Assembly: GCA_016219985.1 (NCBI GenBank)
Contig: JACRJO010000013.1
Location: 34,679-98,678, forward strand
Reading direction: 5' to 3'
Source: Sphingobacteriales bacterium
Lineage (GTDB): Bacteria > Bacteroidota > Bacteroidia > Chitinophagales > Chitinophagaceae
DNA: 64,000 bases
The notes below the pieces were generated by a model. The model made no database searches. It saw only the letters and a list, made by a program, of their open reading frames with translations, and was not told the origin of the DNA. The position numbers and the translations under genes are program-made. Positions 8,490 to 18,394 of the stretch are shown here, in pieces. Every line of letters starts with the position of its first letter. Positions within the stretch are counted from its first letter, which is position 1.

Positions 8490-10607
8490 CTATTTCAATA
8501 ACTGGTACACCAGCAAACTGAGCAGGTAGGCCAGCCCCGTCATGTAGCTTAATTGGATCAGGGGCCATTTCCAGCTGCGGGTTTCTCTTTTTACCACGGC
8601 CAGCGTACTCATGCACTGCATGGCAAATACATAAAAGATCAGGAGGGATAAGCCGGTGGCGAGGGAGAACACCCGCTTACCATCGGGCCGTACAGCAGAT
8701 TTCATTTTTTCCTTTAGTAAAAGGGAACCGCTGTCATCATCCCCCACACTGTAGAGGGTAGCCATGGTGCCCACGAAAACCTCGCGGGCCGCAAAGGAAG
8801 TAACCAGGGCGATCCCGATCTTCCAGTCATAACCCAGCGGGGCGATAGCCGGCTCCAGGGATTTGCCTATCAACCCGGCATAGGAGTTCTCCAGTTTTTC
8901 CGTATGGTATTCTTTATTCAGCTTGCGGGCATCCGCACCGGGCTGCGTTTTAAGTTGTTCGTATTTGGCTGTGATCCGCTGCATCGTATTCCCCGGGCCA
9001 AAGGAGCTCAGCGCCCAGAGCACGAGGCTGATGATCATGATGATCCGGCCGGCGTCCATGACGAAGATCCGGGCCTTGCTGATCATGGTGGGAAATACAT
9101 TTTTCCAGCGGGGCGCCCGGTAGGTGGGCAGCTCGAGGATAAAGAAACTTTTCTCCTTAATATGGATAAACCATTTGGCCACATAAGAAACGATCAGGGC
9201 CATCAGGAGCCCGAGCAGGTAAAGCCCCATCATCACCAAACCCTGCAGGCTCAAAAAACCGAGCAGGTAGTTTTGGGGAATGACTAATGAAATAAGAATG
9301 GTATATACAGGCAGGCGGGCTGAACAACTCATCAGCGGGGTGATCAAAATGGTCAGCAGCCTTTCTTTCCGGTTCTCAATATTGCGGGCACTCATAATGG
9401 CGGGTACCGCACAGGCAAACCCGCTGATCATGGGCATTACGCTTTTCCCGTTCAGTCCCACTGCTCGCATCAGCCGGTCGGACAGAAAACTGATCCTTGC
9501 CATATAGCCGCTGTCTTCCAGCAGGGTGATCAGTCCGAAAAGGATCATGATCTGGGGCACAAAGACAAGGATCCCGCTGAGGCCGGCGATCACCCCGTTA
9601 ATTAACAGGTCGGTCCAGCGGGTTTCTGGCAAAGAACCGGCCAGGGCCTGGCTGATTTTTGAAAAACCGAGATCAATCCAGTCCATCGGGTACTGGGCCA
9701 GCCAGAATACACTTTGAAACAGCAAAAACAAGACCGCCAGCAGGATCAGGTAGCCCCAACGGCGGTGCAGGAGTAAATTGTCCAGCCTTTCGGTAAAAAT
9801 GGATTTTTGCAGCGGATCGGGTTCTGATACCGCCTGCTGCATGATCTGCCGGATCCGGCTATAGCGTTGTAATATCTCCTCGGCCTGTGTCCTGGTGGGA
9901 TTGAACTGGTTGCGGATCTCAATATTTTCAATGGTATCCTGCATGCCCGCATCCAGGTCAAAAGTCTCGTGGTTGATCAGATAATGAATCGCTTTATAGT
10001 CGCTTAGCCGGGGGAAATGCTGTTTTACCTCATCAATTGGCGCTTCGGCCAGGGCCCTGTTGTCAATAAAATCCCGGACGGGAGTTTTATAAGCCTGCTG
10101 AACCGTCAGGCTGATGGCTTTTTTTAATTCAATAATTCCCTTGTTCTTCCGGGGATCCACCGCCACCACAGGCACACCCAGTTCTCTTTCGAGGGTGGCC
10201 AGGTCTATCTTGATCCCCTTTTTCCGGGCCAGGTCCATCATGGTCAGTACCACCACAACCGGAACTTTCAGGTCAATGATCTGGGTGCAGAAAAGCAGGT
10301 TACGCTTCAGGTTGCTCGCATCGGCCACCGCCACCACCACATCCGCCTTGATTTCCTTGTCTTCCCCGATCAGGACCTTATAACTCACCCACTCGTCTAA
10401 TCGTTTGGGGTAAAGGCTGTAAGAACCAGGCAGGTCGATCACTTCGGCAGCAACGCCCCCGAAAACAGCGGTCCCGGTTTTTTTATCAACCGTTACCCCC
10501 GGGAAATTACCCACCTGTTGGTGCAGCCCGGTCAGGCAATTAAACAGCGAACTTTTTCCGCTGTTTGGATTACCGACCAGGGCAATATGTAAATTGTTTT
10601 TTTCCAC
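8490..10607 (-). CDS. feoB: Ferrous iron transport protein B
   Basis: GTP-dependent inner-membrane Fe(II) permease. Start taken at a GTG (10607, VEKNNLHIALVGNPNSGKSS), giving 705 residues; the open frame runs 29 residues further but that extension is basic and not FeoB-like. The G-domain shows GNPNSGKSS (G1), DLPGSYSL (G3) and LTMMD (G4); the membrane part follows with FVPQIMILF, MPMISGFACAVPAIM and RLPVYTILI. No fused FeoA or FeoC domain; the only feoA seen is at 3954. Confidence 0.96.
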   Translation of the reverse strand: MEKNNLHIALVGNPNSGKSSLFNCLTGLHQQVGNFPGVTVDKKTGTAVFGGVAAEVIDLPGSYSLYPKRLDEWVSYKVLIGEDKEIKADVVVAVADASNLKRNLLFCTQIIDLKVPVVVVLTMMDLARKKGIKIDLATLERELGVPVVAVDPRKNKGIIELKKAISLTVQQAYKTPVRDFIDNRALAEAPIDEVKQHFPRLSDYKAIHYLINHETFDLDAGMQDTIENIEIRNQFNPTRTQAEEILQRYSRIRQIMQQAVSEPDPLQKSIFTERLDNLLLHRRWGYLILLAVLFLLFQSVFWLAQYPMDWIDLGFSKISQALAGSLPETRWTDLLINGVIAGLSGILVFVPQIMILFGLITLLEDSGYMARISFLSDRLMRAVGLNGKSVMPMISGFACAVPAIMSARNIENRKERLLTILITPLMSCSARLPVYTILISLVIPQNYLLGFLSLQGLVMMGLYLLGLLMALIVSYVAKWFIHIKEKSFFILELPTYRAPRWKNVFPTMISKARIFVMDAGRIIMIISLVLWALSSFGPGNTMQRITAKYEQLKTQPGADARKLNKEYHTEKLENSYAGLIGKSLEPAIAPLGYDWKIGIALVTSFAAREVFVGTMATLYSVGDDDSGSLLLKEKMKSAVRPDGKRVFSLATGLSLLIFYVFAMQCMSTLAVVKRETRSWKWPLIQLSYMTGLAYLLSLLVYQLLK

Positions 10608-10752
10608 GGTAATAAACCTGCCTCGGGCAAGGAAGGCAAAAGTAGAGCGGTAAACCGAAACAGCCTTACGAAATACGATTTTTAGCGGCTGCAAAAGGGA
10701 AAAGATGGGCGGAAACCCGGCAATTAACCGGGGGAAAAAGAGAGCGGCTTAA

Positions 10753-10760
10753 TACCTTTG
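10753..10760 (+). promoter_or_regulatory. -7 promoter box before the M28 peptidase gene
   Basis: TACCTTTG, a full match to TAnnTTTG. Its position rules out the longest open frame (start at 10758) as the real start and favours the ATG at 10782. Confidence 0.65.
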
Positions 10761-10781
10761 CAACTTATCAATTATTTTACC

Positions 10782-12434
10782 ATGGGTTCTCCTGTTTCAA
10801 GATTAATGATCGGACTGTTGCTGGCACTGGCCGCCTGCTCTCCTTCCAAGAGGATTAATAAAGATGAAGTACAGACGCTGCAAAACCTGCAGTCGCATAT
10901 TCAGTACCTCGCCGATGATAAACTGGAAGGCCGTCGTACCGGTACGAACGGTGAAAAGCTCGCGATGGAATATATCAGCAGCCAGTTCCGTGCCACGGGC
11001 CTGCAGCCCAAAGGAAGCGATGGGTATTACCAGGCATTTGAAGTAAACGAAGGAAAACAAATTGATCCCTCCACCCAATTCAGTATAAACGGAATCCTCC
11101 TGCAGGCCGGAAAGGATTATTTTCCCCTTGCCTATAGCGCCAACCTGAAAATGGAAGCCCTCCCTTCCATCGCTGTACAGGAAGCGGATATGCCCTGGTT
11201 CGTGGACCTCAAAGACGGCCTGGATGAAAACAAGAATAACCCGCATTTTGACCTGGCGGATTATATTTATACCAATTGCAAAAAAGCAAAGGATAAGGGC
11301 GCCACGGCTGTTATTTTATATAATACCTCTGCCACGGATGATAAACTGGTTTTTAATGGGAAGGATAAATCAGAAACGCTCACGATCCCGGTATTATATA
11401 TAAGGAAGGAAGCGGCGGCAAAATATTTGAAAGATCCTTCCGCCACCATCAGTATAAAATTCACTGTTTCCCTCAGCGAAAAGAAAAGAACAGGGTATAA
11501 TGTGGCAGGCTACCAGGACAATGGCGCAGCTACCACGGTGGTGCTGGGCGCCCATTTTGATCATCTTGGTTATGGAGAGGACGGGAATTCAAGGAACACA
11601 TCGAAAGAGCCGGCCATTCACAACGGGGCCGATGACAATGCGAGCGGGACAGCTGCCCTGATCGAGCTGGCTAAAAAGCTGAAATCCTCCAAAGCAAAAA
11701 AGAATAATTATCTCTTTATCGCGTTTTCCGGGGAGGAACTGGGATTGTATGGATCCAAATATTTTACCGAACATCCCACGATCGACCTGAAGACCGTGAA
11801 TTATATGATCAATATGGATATGGTGGGGCGGATGCCGGACAGCAATCATACCATTACGATTGGCGGCTATGGCACATCGGCATCCTGGTCGTCCGTGATC
11901 TCCCCTCTTGTCAGCAACCCCCTCCGGGTAAAGATTGATTCCAGCGGCACCGGCCCCAGCGATCATACCTCTTTTTACCGGAAAGACATTCCTGTACTCT
12001 TTTATTTCACCGGCCTGCATACAGACTATCATAAACCCAGCGACGATGCCGATAAGATCAATTATGACGGGATCGTACGGGTGCTCCGTCATGTTACCAA
12101 TGTTGTCGACAAAATGAATGCGGAGCAAAAACTTACTTTCCTGAAAACCCGCGAGACCCAGACCACTACCACGGCCCGTTTTAGTGTTTCCATGGGCATC
12201 ATGCCCGATTATACCTGGTCGGGTACGGGGGTGCGGGCGGACGGAGTCAGTGAGGGAAAACCTGCGCAAAAAGCCGGGCTCAAAGCCGGGGATATTATCC
12301 TGCAGATCGGGGAGTATAAGATCACGTCCATGGAATCTTATATGCAAACCCTGGGCAAGTTTAAAAAAGGGGACAAGCCGAAAGTGATTTACAAAAGAGG
12401 GAAGGACAACCTGGAGACAACCGTTGAATTCTAA
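10782..12434 (+). CDS. Lipoprotein M28 aminopeptidase with PA and PDZ domains
   Basis: 550 residues from the ATG at 10782. Lipoprotein signal LLLALAAC gives a lipidated Cys at residue 19. A PA-like insert precedes the zinc peptidase core, whose ligands are visible in GAHFDHLGYG, NGADDNASGT, FSGEELGLYGS, DMVGR and GLHTDYHKPSDD. The last ~80 residues form a PDZ domain (GVRADGVSEGKPAQKAGLKAGDIILQI). Likely a periplasmic aminopeptidase facing extracytoplasmic peptides. The next gene begins 27 bp after. Confidence 0.94.
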   Translation: MGSPVSRLMIGLLLALAACSPSKRINKDEVQTLQNLQSHIQYLADDKLEGRRTGTNGEKLAMEYISSQFRATGLQPKGSDGYYQAFEVNEGKQIDPSTQFSINGILLQAGKDYFPLAYSANLKMEALPSIAVQEADMPWFVDLKDGLDENKNNPHFDLADYIYTNCKKAKDKGATAVILYNTSATDDKLVFNGKDKSETLTIPVLYIRKEAAAKYLKDPSATISIKFTVSLSEKKRTGYNVAGYQDNGAATTVVLGAHFDHLGYGEDGNSRNTSKEPAIHNGADDNASGTAALIELAKKLKSSKAKKNNYLFIAFSGEELGLYGSKYFTEHPTIDLKTVNYMINMDMVGRMPDSNHTITIGGYGTSASWSSVISPLVSNPLRVKIDSSGTGPSDHTSFYRKDIPVLFYFTGLHTDYHKPSDDADKINYDGIVRVLRHVTNVVDKMNAEQKLTFLKTRETQTTTTARFSVSMGIMPDYTWSGTGVRADGVSEGKPAQKAGLKAGDIILQIGEYKITSMESYMQTLGKFKKGDKPKVIYKRGKDNLETTVEF

Positions 12435-12461
12435 TTTGTAACTTACGGGAAGGAAAATCGT

Positions 12462-12905
12462 ATGGCTGAACGCAACAAACTGGTACTGGACAACCGGGGG
12501 CTCACGGAAGGGTTCTTCGAAGATACCCGCCTGCTGGGCATCATGGCGCCCATCAAGGATTACCAGTTTTGCTGGCATCTCAACAATACCATCGGGCTGG
12601 ATTTCCGCATCAATGATATTGAGATCAAACTGGTAAAAAAGAAAAGGGATTATTTTTTTACGGTCTACGAATACCGGGTGCCCACCGGTTCGCTTGAACA
12701 CTATATTTATAATAATCAGTTTGACGGGGAGTATTTACTGCCGGAATTCAAACACCTCGACTTTCTCTGGCTGATGAAGGGAGACGAAGTGAATGATGAT
12801 ACCATGCAGCAAACGATCCAGGTCATCCGGAGTATTAACACGGTGCAGTTGGTGGCGGAGCTGCCGACAGAGCAAATAAAGAATAAAGAGAATCTTGTTT
12901 TTTAG
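12462..12905 (+). CDS. IPExxxVDY family protein
   Basis: 147 residues with no signal peptide. The family-naming motif is present as LPEFKHLDF, with the typical N-terminal DYQFCWHLNNTIGLDF segment. The family is restricted to Bacteroidota and has no established function; homologues I recall are small cytoplasmic proteins. Downstream of the M28 peptidase gene on the same strand. Confidence 0.82.
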   Translation: MAERNKLVLDNRGLTEGFFEDTRLLGIMAPIKDYQFCWHLNNTIGLDFRINDIEIKLVKKKRDYFFTVYEYRVPTGSLEHYIYNNQFDGEYLLPEFKHLDFLWLMKGDEVNDDTMQQTIQVIRSINTVQLVAELPTEQIKNKENLVF

Positions 12906-12948
12906 ATTTTATGGGAAACAAATTCCAAGAAACCAAGATGCCAAGATC

Positions 12949-12969
12949 CCTGCCTTGCCGGCAGGCAGG
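12949..12969. repeat. CCTGCC...GGCAGG palindrome (LPAGRQ-type repeat)
   Basis: Begins CCTGCCTTGCCGG and ends CGGCAGGCAGG. One of at least four copies in the window (18808, 18839, 48094). It is the only notable structure in the 237-bp gap 12906-13142; a 66-codon frame across it looks spurious. Confidence 0.8.
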
Positions 12970-13142
12970 CAAAGAATATTCAAAATTCAAAGGCCAAATA
13001 AGTATCAATATTTAAATCTCAAAGTATTCTCTGAAAAATGCCTGAAACCTGCTGATTTACGGGCTTTGATTGTTCCGGCTAATGAGTTTTTGTGAAGCTA
13101 CTTCCTTCTAAACCTGTAAACATATAAACCCGTCAACCAACC

Positions 13143-13373
13143 ATGTGGACAGAAACCAACAACACCCTTTACCGGAAGTTTCAATTTAAAAACTTCAGCG
13201 AAGCCTTTGCCTTTATGACCCGGGTGGCGATGGAGGCGGAAAAGATGAACCATCACCCTTTGTGGACCAATGTGTGGAACACGGTGGAGATCTGGCTGAG
13301 TACGCATGATGCGGGGAATATCGTTACGGAAAAAGACCGGAAACTGGCTGCCCGGATTGATGCCCTTCTTTAA
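13143..13373 (+). CDS. 4a-hydroxytetrahydrobiopterin dehydratase (pterin carbinolamine dehydratase)
   Basis: 76 residues with the compact PCD fold signature: [27 protein letters not shown], then VEIWLSTHD, so the catalytic His-His-Pro and the later His are all there. Recycles the pterin cofactor of aromatic amino acid hydroxylases. No hydroxylase gene in view. Ends 9 bp before the following small lipoprotein gene. Confidence 0.92.
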   Translation: MWTETNNTLYRKFQFKNFSEAFAFMTRVAMEAEKMNHHPLWTNVWNTVEIWLSTHDAGNIVTEKDRKLAARIDALL

Positions 13374-13382
13374 GCAACTGCA

Positions 13383-13745
13383 ATGAAAAAACAACTGCTT
13401 TTCTTTATTACTGTTTCCCTGCTTTTCTCCTGCAATGATGAAAAGAGTAAGGTTGACGGCGGACCCTGCACGTACCGGGAAACCCGGCACCCGGCAAAAC
13501 TGATCCGGCTGGAAACGAGAGACAGCCTGCGCTATGAAGCCTATTTTGAACTGGAGGCCGGGGTAAGGTCGGCCGGTAAAAAAGATACGGTCTCATACGA
13601 AGTCCTGAACTACCGGCCCGTTACCGCCGAAGAGGTCCGGAAAGACAGTCTTGCGGAAGGAAGGATCTGCACCTATATAATCCAGGATATTGCGACCGGT
13701 CATTGTGATCCCCATATACAGATCATCCGTCTTGATAAATATTAA
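13383..13745 (+). CDS. Small lipoprotein of unknown function
   Basis: 120 residues with a lipoprotein signal (LLFFITVSLLFSC, Cys17). The mature part has a scattering of cysteines and a GRICTYIIQDIATGHCDPHIQ segment near the C-terminus. I do not recognise the family. It lies in a same-strand row between the pterin dehydratase and ctlX, 8-9 bp from each, so an operon is likely. Confidence 0.8.
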   Translation: MKKQLLFFITVSLLFSCNDEKSKVDGGPCTYRETRHPAKLIRLETRDSLRYEAYFELEAGVRSAGKKDTVSYEVLNYRPVTAEEVRKDSLAEGRICTYIIQDIATGHCDPHIQIIRLDKY

Positions 13746-13753
13746 ATGAACCC

Positions 13754-14671
13754 TTGCCCTCCGCCTCCACGATACTAATGATTCGTCCCGCCGCTTTCGG
13801 GTATAATGATGAAACGGCGGCAAATAATTTCTTTCAGCAGCACCCGGCCATGAGCAGGGAAGCAGTACAGCTACAAGCCCTCGTGGAATTCGATCAGGTG
13901 GTGAACCTTTTACGCAGCGAGGAAGTGGAAGTCCTGGTGATGGAAGACAGCAAGGAACCGCCCAAACCCGACGCGGTATTTCCCAATAACTGGATCAGTA
14001 CTTCGCCCGATGGGAAAATAATACTCTACCCGATGTATGCGGCCAACCGGCGTACGGAGAAAAGAGATGAAATTTTACAACAGCTTGCCCGGGATTTCGT
14101 GGTAACCGATGTGCAGGACTGGACTGAGTTTGAAGCCGAGGGCCGTTTCCTCGAAGGTACGGGCAGTATGGTCATTGACCACGACCATGAAATGATCTAT
14201 GCGGCTATTTCTGAGCGGACCAATTTATCCGTGCTCGAAAAGTTTTCCAGCGCCAATGGATTCCAGGCGATTGTTTTTCTCGCCACGGACCTCAACGGGC
14301 ACCCGGTCTATCATACCAATGTGCTGATGGGCCTGGGAGAAAAATTCGCCGTGCTCTGCGAAGAGGCCATTGAGGAAGAGTGGGAACTGATCGCGGTAAA
14401 ACAATTGCTGGAATCAACCGGGCATACGATCGTACCGATTACCCGGGAACAAATGCTTTGTTTTGCCGGCAATATGCTGGAAGTAAAAAACCGGAGGGGA
14501 GAATCCATTCTCGTTATGAGCCAGGCGGCATTTGATTCCTTGCGGGACGATCAGATACAGGAGCTTGGAAATTATGCGAAACTGTTGCCGGTGGCCGTAC
14601 CAACGATCGAGCAGGTAGGAGGCGGAAGTGTACGCTGTATGATGGTGGAAATATTTTTAAAAAAGAAATAG
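13754..14671 (+). CDS. ctlX: Citrulline utilization hydrolase CtlX (amidinotransferase fold)
   Basis: 305 residues of the arginine-deiminase-like pentein fold. Seen: MIRPAAFGYNDETAANN, AVFPNNWIST, RFLEGTGSMVID, GHPVYHTNVLMGLGEKFAV, a Cys in MLCFAGNMLEV and the C-terminal VGGGSVRCMMVE with the catalytic Cys position. The frame opens with TTG at 13754; the first ATG is at 13778, but that would cut the conserved TILMIRP strand, so the TTG is preferred. Confidence 0.88.
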   Translation: MPSASTILMIRPAAFGYNDETAANNFFQQHPAMSREAVQLQALVEFDQVVNLLRSEEVEVLVMEDSKEPPKPDAVFPNNWISTSPDGKIILYPMYAANRRTEKRDEILQQLARDFVVTDVQDWTEFEAEGRFLEGTGSMVIDHDHEMIYAAISERTNLSVLEKFSSANGFQAIVFLATDLNGHPVYHTNVLMGLGEKFAVLCEEAIEEEWELIAVKQLLESTGHTIVPITREQMLCFAGNMLEVKNRRGESILVMSQAAFDSLRDDQIQELGNYAKLLPVAVPTIEQVGGGSVRCMMVEIFLKKK

Positions 14672-14737
14672 ACCCGCCTTTTTCAACGAAAGGTCCGGGA
14701 ATACTCTGTTTGTATGCCTGCATTGATAGTGATGTCC

Positions 14738-15796
14738 TTACGGCTTTACCAAAACCAGTTTTTCGCCTGCCGCTGTTATCCGGCCGATGGGCGAGGTAAA
14801 ATCAGCGAGCCCGTTTTTTGCGAATAATGCTATTATTTCATTCTTTGCCTCTTCCGCAACGGCAATCAGTAATCCCCCGTTTGTCTGCGGGTCCGGCAGC
14901 AATTTAAAGGCTTCTGCCACCGGTGTTCCTTTCTCAAATTTTACGTTTTCCCCGTAACTGCTCCAGTTGCGGGTGGTGCCATCCGGAAACACGCCCTGGG
15001 CGATATAGTCTTTCACCCCGGGGATGGCAGGAATCTGGTCATACCAGATCTCGGCGCTCAGGCCACTTCCGCCGGCCAGTTCGATGAGGTGACCGAGTAA
15101 TCCAAAACCGGTTACATCCGTCATGGCATGCACGCCCTTAATTTTTCCCAGCTCCTCCCCTGTTTTGTTCAGGGTGGTCATTTGTTTTACAATAACCCCG
15201 AGCAAGTCTTCCTTCAGCAAGCCTCTTTTTTGCGCGGTGGACAGGATGCCCACGCCCAGCGGCTTGGTCAGGAACAAGAGATCGCCTTCCCTGGCCGTAT
15301 TGTTTTGTTTTAAATGCTCAATAGGAACAATGCCGGTAACCGCCAGTCCAAAGATGGGTTCCGGGGAGTCGATACTGTGACCACCCGCCAGCGGGATACC
15401 TGCTTCGGCGCAGATGCTGCGCCCGCCTTCCACTACTTTTTGGGCTACTTCAGCCGGGATCTTATTAACCGGCCAGCCCAAAACCGCGATCGCCATCAGG
15501 GGTTTTCCGCCCATGGCATAGATATCGCTGATGGAATTAGCAGCGGCAACCCGGCCGAATTCATAGGGATCATCCACGATGGGCATAAAAAAATCGGTGG
15601 TGGAAATGATGGCTGTTCCATTGCCGAGGTCATAAACGGCGGCATCGTCCCGGCTGTGGTTGCCCACGAGGAGTTTATCGTTATCGGGGAAAGAAACAGA
15701 TGTTTTTAAAATTTCATCCAGCACTTTGGGAGCGATCTTGCAGCCGCAGCCGGCGCCGTGCGAAAATTGAGTCAGCCTGATGGGTTCCTGTGTCAT
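14738..15796 (-). CDS. selD: Selenide, water dikinase SelD (cysteine form)
   Basis: Makes selenophosphate from selenide and ATP. 352 residues with the active-site loop GAGCGCKI at 14-21; Cys17 occupies the position that is Sec in some homologues. ATP-binding motifs [32 protein letters not shown] and [11 protein letters not shown] follow. selU (18339-19508, same strand) is the evident consumer; no selA or selB lies in the window, so the selenophosphate may serve tRNA modification only. Confidence 0.96.
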   Translation of the reverse strand: MTQEPIRLTQFSHGAGCGCKIAPKVLDEILKTSVSFPDNDKLLVGNHSRDDAAVYDLGNGTAIISTTDFFMPIVDDPYEFGRVAAANSISDIYAMGGKPLMAIAVLGWPVNKIPAEVAQKVVEGGRSICAEAGIPLAGGHSIDSPEPIFGLAVTGIVPIEHLKQNNTAREGDLLFLTKPLGVGILSTAQKRGLLKEDLLGVIVKQMTTLNKTGEELGKIKGVHAMTDVTGFGLLGHLIELAGGSGLSAEIWYDQIPAIPGVKDYIAQGVFPDGTTRNWSSYGENVKFEKGTPVAEAFKLLPDPQTNGGLLIAVAEEAKNEIIALFAKNGLADFTSPIGRITAAGEKLVLVKP

Positions 15797-15818
15797 ACTA
15801 CTACTTGAGCCGGCAAAG

Positions 15819-16704
15819 TTAATCTTTCAGGGACTCAAATATCCGGTCGATTGCCGGTTTGCGGATGCTGAAATGATTGGCATTGCCGATCTCTTCCTTG
15901 CGGACCCGGAGTCCTGTGTACTTGCGGCCGGTCACGGTAGTATAAAAACTCCGGGTCGAATACAGGACTTTGTTTAAGAATTCCAGGCCGCCCACATAGA
16001 TCATTACATCGGCTTTCAGGGCTTTATTGGATTTGAAATAAGCCGTTTCAATTTTATCCAGTTCGTAATAATTGGCCCAGATGGAAGGGCTGATGGCAAA
16101 ATGCCGGTCGAAAAGTTTATCGGTCTTATACCTTTTGAACATTAGTTTTACAGTGATTACTCCCGGTATAATACCGACAGACATTGGCGCCAGCTAATAA
16201 AGGCATTTTTAATGTCTCGTCGGTATTAAATAAGGTATACAGGCAGAATAAGCCCCCGAAAGAATGCCCGATAAAAACCCGGTCCTTTTTATTGGGCAGT
16301 TTTTTTTCGATCCGGGGGATCAGTTCGTGACGCATAAACCCATAAAACAGATCCGCTTTTCCAAAATTGGTTTCCACATTCTTACTGATGTCTGCGGGAA
16401 TAAAATCCCGGGACCTTTTTTCGTGCCAGTCCCCGATATGGGAAATCGCAATAATCACGCAGGAGGAAGGAATTACTGCAGCCCAGTATTTGTCTTTTCC
16501 AAAAACATAATCCCCGATCCCCAGCGACCCATCGGTCATGTAAACATGGTGGTATTTTTTTGCAGCGGAAAAACCAGCTGGCTTGCGGATAGTAATGATG
16601 AATTTATCTTTTACCTGCGCGGAATAAACAGTATCGGTTTGTGTGGTTTGCGCGGAGGCAAACAGGCCGGGCAGGAGGATAAGGAACAGGCAGGGGGTCT
16701 TCAT
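15819..16704 (-). pseudogene. Secreted alpha/beta hydrolase (esterase D-like), split by a 100-bp insertion
   Basis: Two adjoining frames belong to one gene. The upstream part (16704 to 16126) has a signal peptide, YHHVYMTDG and the nucleophile elbow GHSFGGLFCLYTLF. The downstream part (from about 16128 to 15819) resumes with KTDKLFDRHFAISPSIW and carries the late His region ANHFS. Between them lies the repeat at 16126-16229. Removing 100 bp joins the halves in frame (TLFKTDKLFDRHF), giving an ordinary 261-residue esterase. As it stands translation ends at a TAA near the end of the element. The downstream part could start at an ATG inside the element (16184). Confidence 0.88.
16126..16229 (-). 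mobile_element. 100-bp MITE-like structured repeat, copy B
   Basis: 104 bp matching 47018-47121 with a single mismatch, in opposite orientation. Read on the minus strand it runs from TTAATACCGACG to AAAAGGTATAA. TAA stands at both ends, consistent with a 3-bp target duplication around TACC...GGTA termini. An 18-nt arm and a 17-nt arm form a long hairpin in its first two-thirds. It encodes no transposase, so it would need one in trans. Confidence 0.88.
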
Positions 16705-16765
16705 CCTGTTAATTTAATAATTTCTGTGAAGAATGCCGTTGGCCTGCGGGGTTAAGGAATTTTCG

Positions 16766-18394
16766 TTATCTCTTTCTCCGGAATACAATACCCGAGCTCT
16801 TCTGGAAATCCGAGCTGAAGCGGAGATTATATACATCTTCACCATCCCGGATCACGAGCAGCCCGGTATTGGGCGGGTATTTGCCGAGGCTTTCGGCAAA
16901 CATCACCAGGGTAAAGGAATCAATTCCTTCCGGCATATAGATGGTTTTGCGGATCGCCGAACTTTTCAGACCCTGACCGGGCATCACCACTTCCCCGTTC
17001 AGGAATACGCTTACGGTATCCCCGTCAATCTCCCCGTTATCATAAAGAGAAAGAAGCAGGCTGTCGGATTTGAAATTCACTTCCTGGGAAAATTCAGATT
17101 TCCGGCCGGCAATGACGGATGATTTTTTAATCGGGTCTTCCGATGGTTTTTTGATCACCAGGGCTGCAGGATCCCTGGTCGTTTCTTTGCGCGGAGCAGG
17201 GGCCGGATTGCTGATTATCGTTTTGTCCGCAATGGACGGCAGGCCCCCCGTCTCTTTTTTCTTATTTTCCGCCGCTTTTATCTCAACCGGCTGCACAAGA
17301 GCTACCGGCCTGGGCTTTGGCGGGGGAACAGGATTACCGGATTTTGATTTTTGTTCTTCCGTTTCTGGGGTTGTATTTGCTTTCGCCATTTCCGGATTCT
17401 TTACAGCGGTTGCGGCCGGCTGCGGAGTGCTGGTATTACTTTCAACGGGATTGCTCGCGGGGTTGCCGGTATTTACAGCAACAGGTATTGTTTTGCCCGG
17501 GGGAACCGACTCTTCTTTTGCTTTAATTTCTTTTACAATAGTTAGGTTATTCCTGCCGGCAGAAACAGTATCAACTGATACGGGTTTAGATGAATTTATC
17601 ACCGGCTCCGGTTTTGACTCCGGGGTCGTGGCGCTTGTGCTAAGCGCAGGTGAAACAACAGGTTCATCCTGTTTCTTAACAAGAGAGGTTTCAGCAGGCA
17701 GGGGAACTTTGTTCGTTTCGGGGAGTTTGGGCCGGTGTACGGCCGTCACTTCTTTATTCTCCAGCAGGACCTCCGCCTTATCGGAGTACGCTGTATTGAT
17801 GCGCTCCGGCCTGGCAATTTTTACCACGGGGGGAGTTTCTTTTCTTTCTTTATAAAAAGCCACATCACCGGCTTTGTTCAGTTCTTCGAGGTGGGGAAAT
17901 ATCTTGGAGGCGGTCAGGTCCTTTTCTTCTGCCAGTGTCAGTTTACCGCTAACGGCATAGTATTTCCTGTTGGCATTTGTCTTCCAGGTTCCGTCCAGGT
18001 ACCAGGTGCTGTCGTTCTTATTGCGCCGGAAAGTGCTGGTCACCCTGATCCGTTTATCCAGTTTTCCCCGGAAATTATAGGAAACGATCTCATCATCGGT
18101 CACTTCGCAGATATCCCCTTCGATGGTACCCTTTACCCGTTTCAGGATAAAATAGAGTGTGTCGTTGACGATAAATTCGCTGCGGGAATAGCCATAGACC
18201 TTCCCTTTGTATTCAGTCAGGGCGATCTCAAAAGACTGGTCTTTCCTTACCGTGGCGCTGTCGTTGTGTACAGAACCCACCCAGAGTCCGGTCAGGGACT
18301 GGCCGTAAAAAAAAACAGGGGTTAGAAGGAACAGGAAATTAAGCCAAAGGTTTTTGGAGTGAAGGATGGATTTCACGAAGGAGCAGGTCAGCAT
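16766..18394 (-). CDS. Secreted protein with proline/lysine-rich linker, unknown function
   Basis: 542 residues: N-terminal hydrophobic signal (LWLNFLFLLTPVFFYGQS), a ~150-residue beta-rich N domain (LTGLWVGSVHND ... WYLDGTWKT), a long low-complexity linker rich in Pro, Lys, Val, Thr and Ser (about residues 205-425), and a compact C domain (SLYDNGEIDGDTVSVFLNGE ... LVIRDGEDVYNLRFSSDFQ). The last domain resembles a Bacteroidota C-terminal module whose function I cannot name. The ATG at 18394 overlaps selU by 56 bp; a GTG at 18376 is an alternative. Probably follows selU in one transcript. Confidence 0.82.
   Translation of the reverse strand: MLTCSFVKSILHSKNLWLNFLFLLTPVFFYGQSLTGLWVGSVHNDSATVRKDQSFEIALTEYKGKVYGYSRSEFIVNDTLYFILKRVKGTIEGDICEVTDDEIVSYNFRGKLDKRIRVTSTFRRNKNDSTWYLDGTWKTNANRKYYAVSGKLTLAEEKDLTASKIFPHLEELNKAGDVAFYKERKETPPVVKIARPERINTAYSDKAEVLLENKEVTAVHRPKLPETNKVPLPAETSLVKKQDEPVVSPALSTSATTPESKPEPVINSSKPVSVDTVSAGRNNLTIVKEIKAKEESVPPGKTIPVAVNTGNPASNPVESNTSTPQPAATAVKNPEMAKANTTPETEEQKSKSGNPVPPPKPRPVALVQPVEIKAAENKKKETGGLPSIADKTIISNPAPAPRKETTRDPAALVIKKPSEDPIKKSSVIAGRKSEFSQEVNFKSDSLLLSLYDNGEIDGDTVSVFLNGEVVMPGQGLKSSAIRKTIYMPEGIDSFTLVMFAESLGKYPPNTGLLVIRDGEDVYNLRFSSDFQKSSGIVFRRKR

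Noticed and set aside
11589..12701. 370-residue minus-strand gene
   Set aside because: Antisense of the M28 peptidase and IPExxxVDY genes, both well supported.
12895..13095. 66-residue gene (MFFRFYGKQIP...)
   Set aside because: It crosses the palindromic repeat, giving the LPAGRQ peptide typical of non-coding repeats, and shows no domain.
17070..17855. 261-residue plus-strand gene
   Set aside because: Antisense shadow of the Pro/Lys-rich linker of the 16766-18394 gene; composition is low-complexity hydrophobic.
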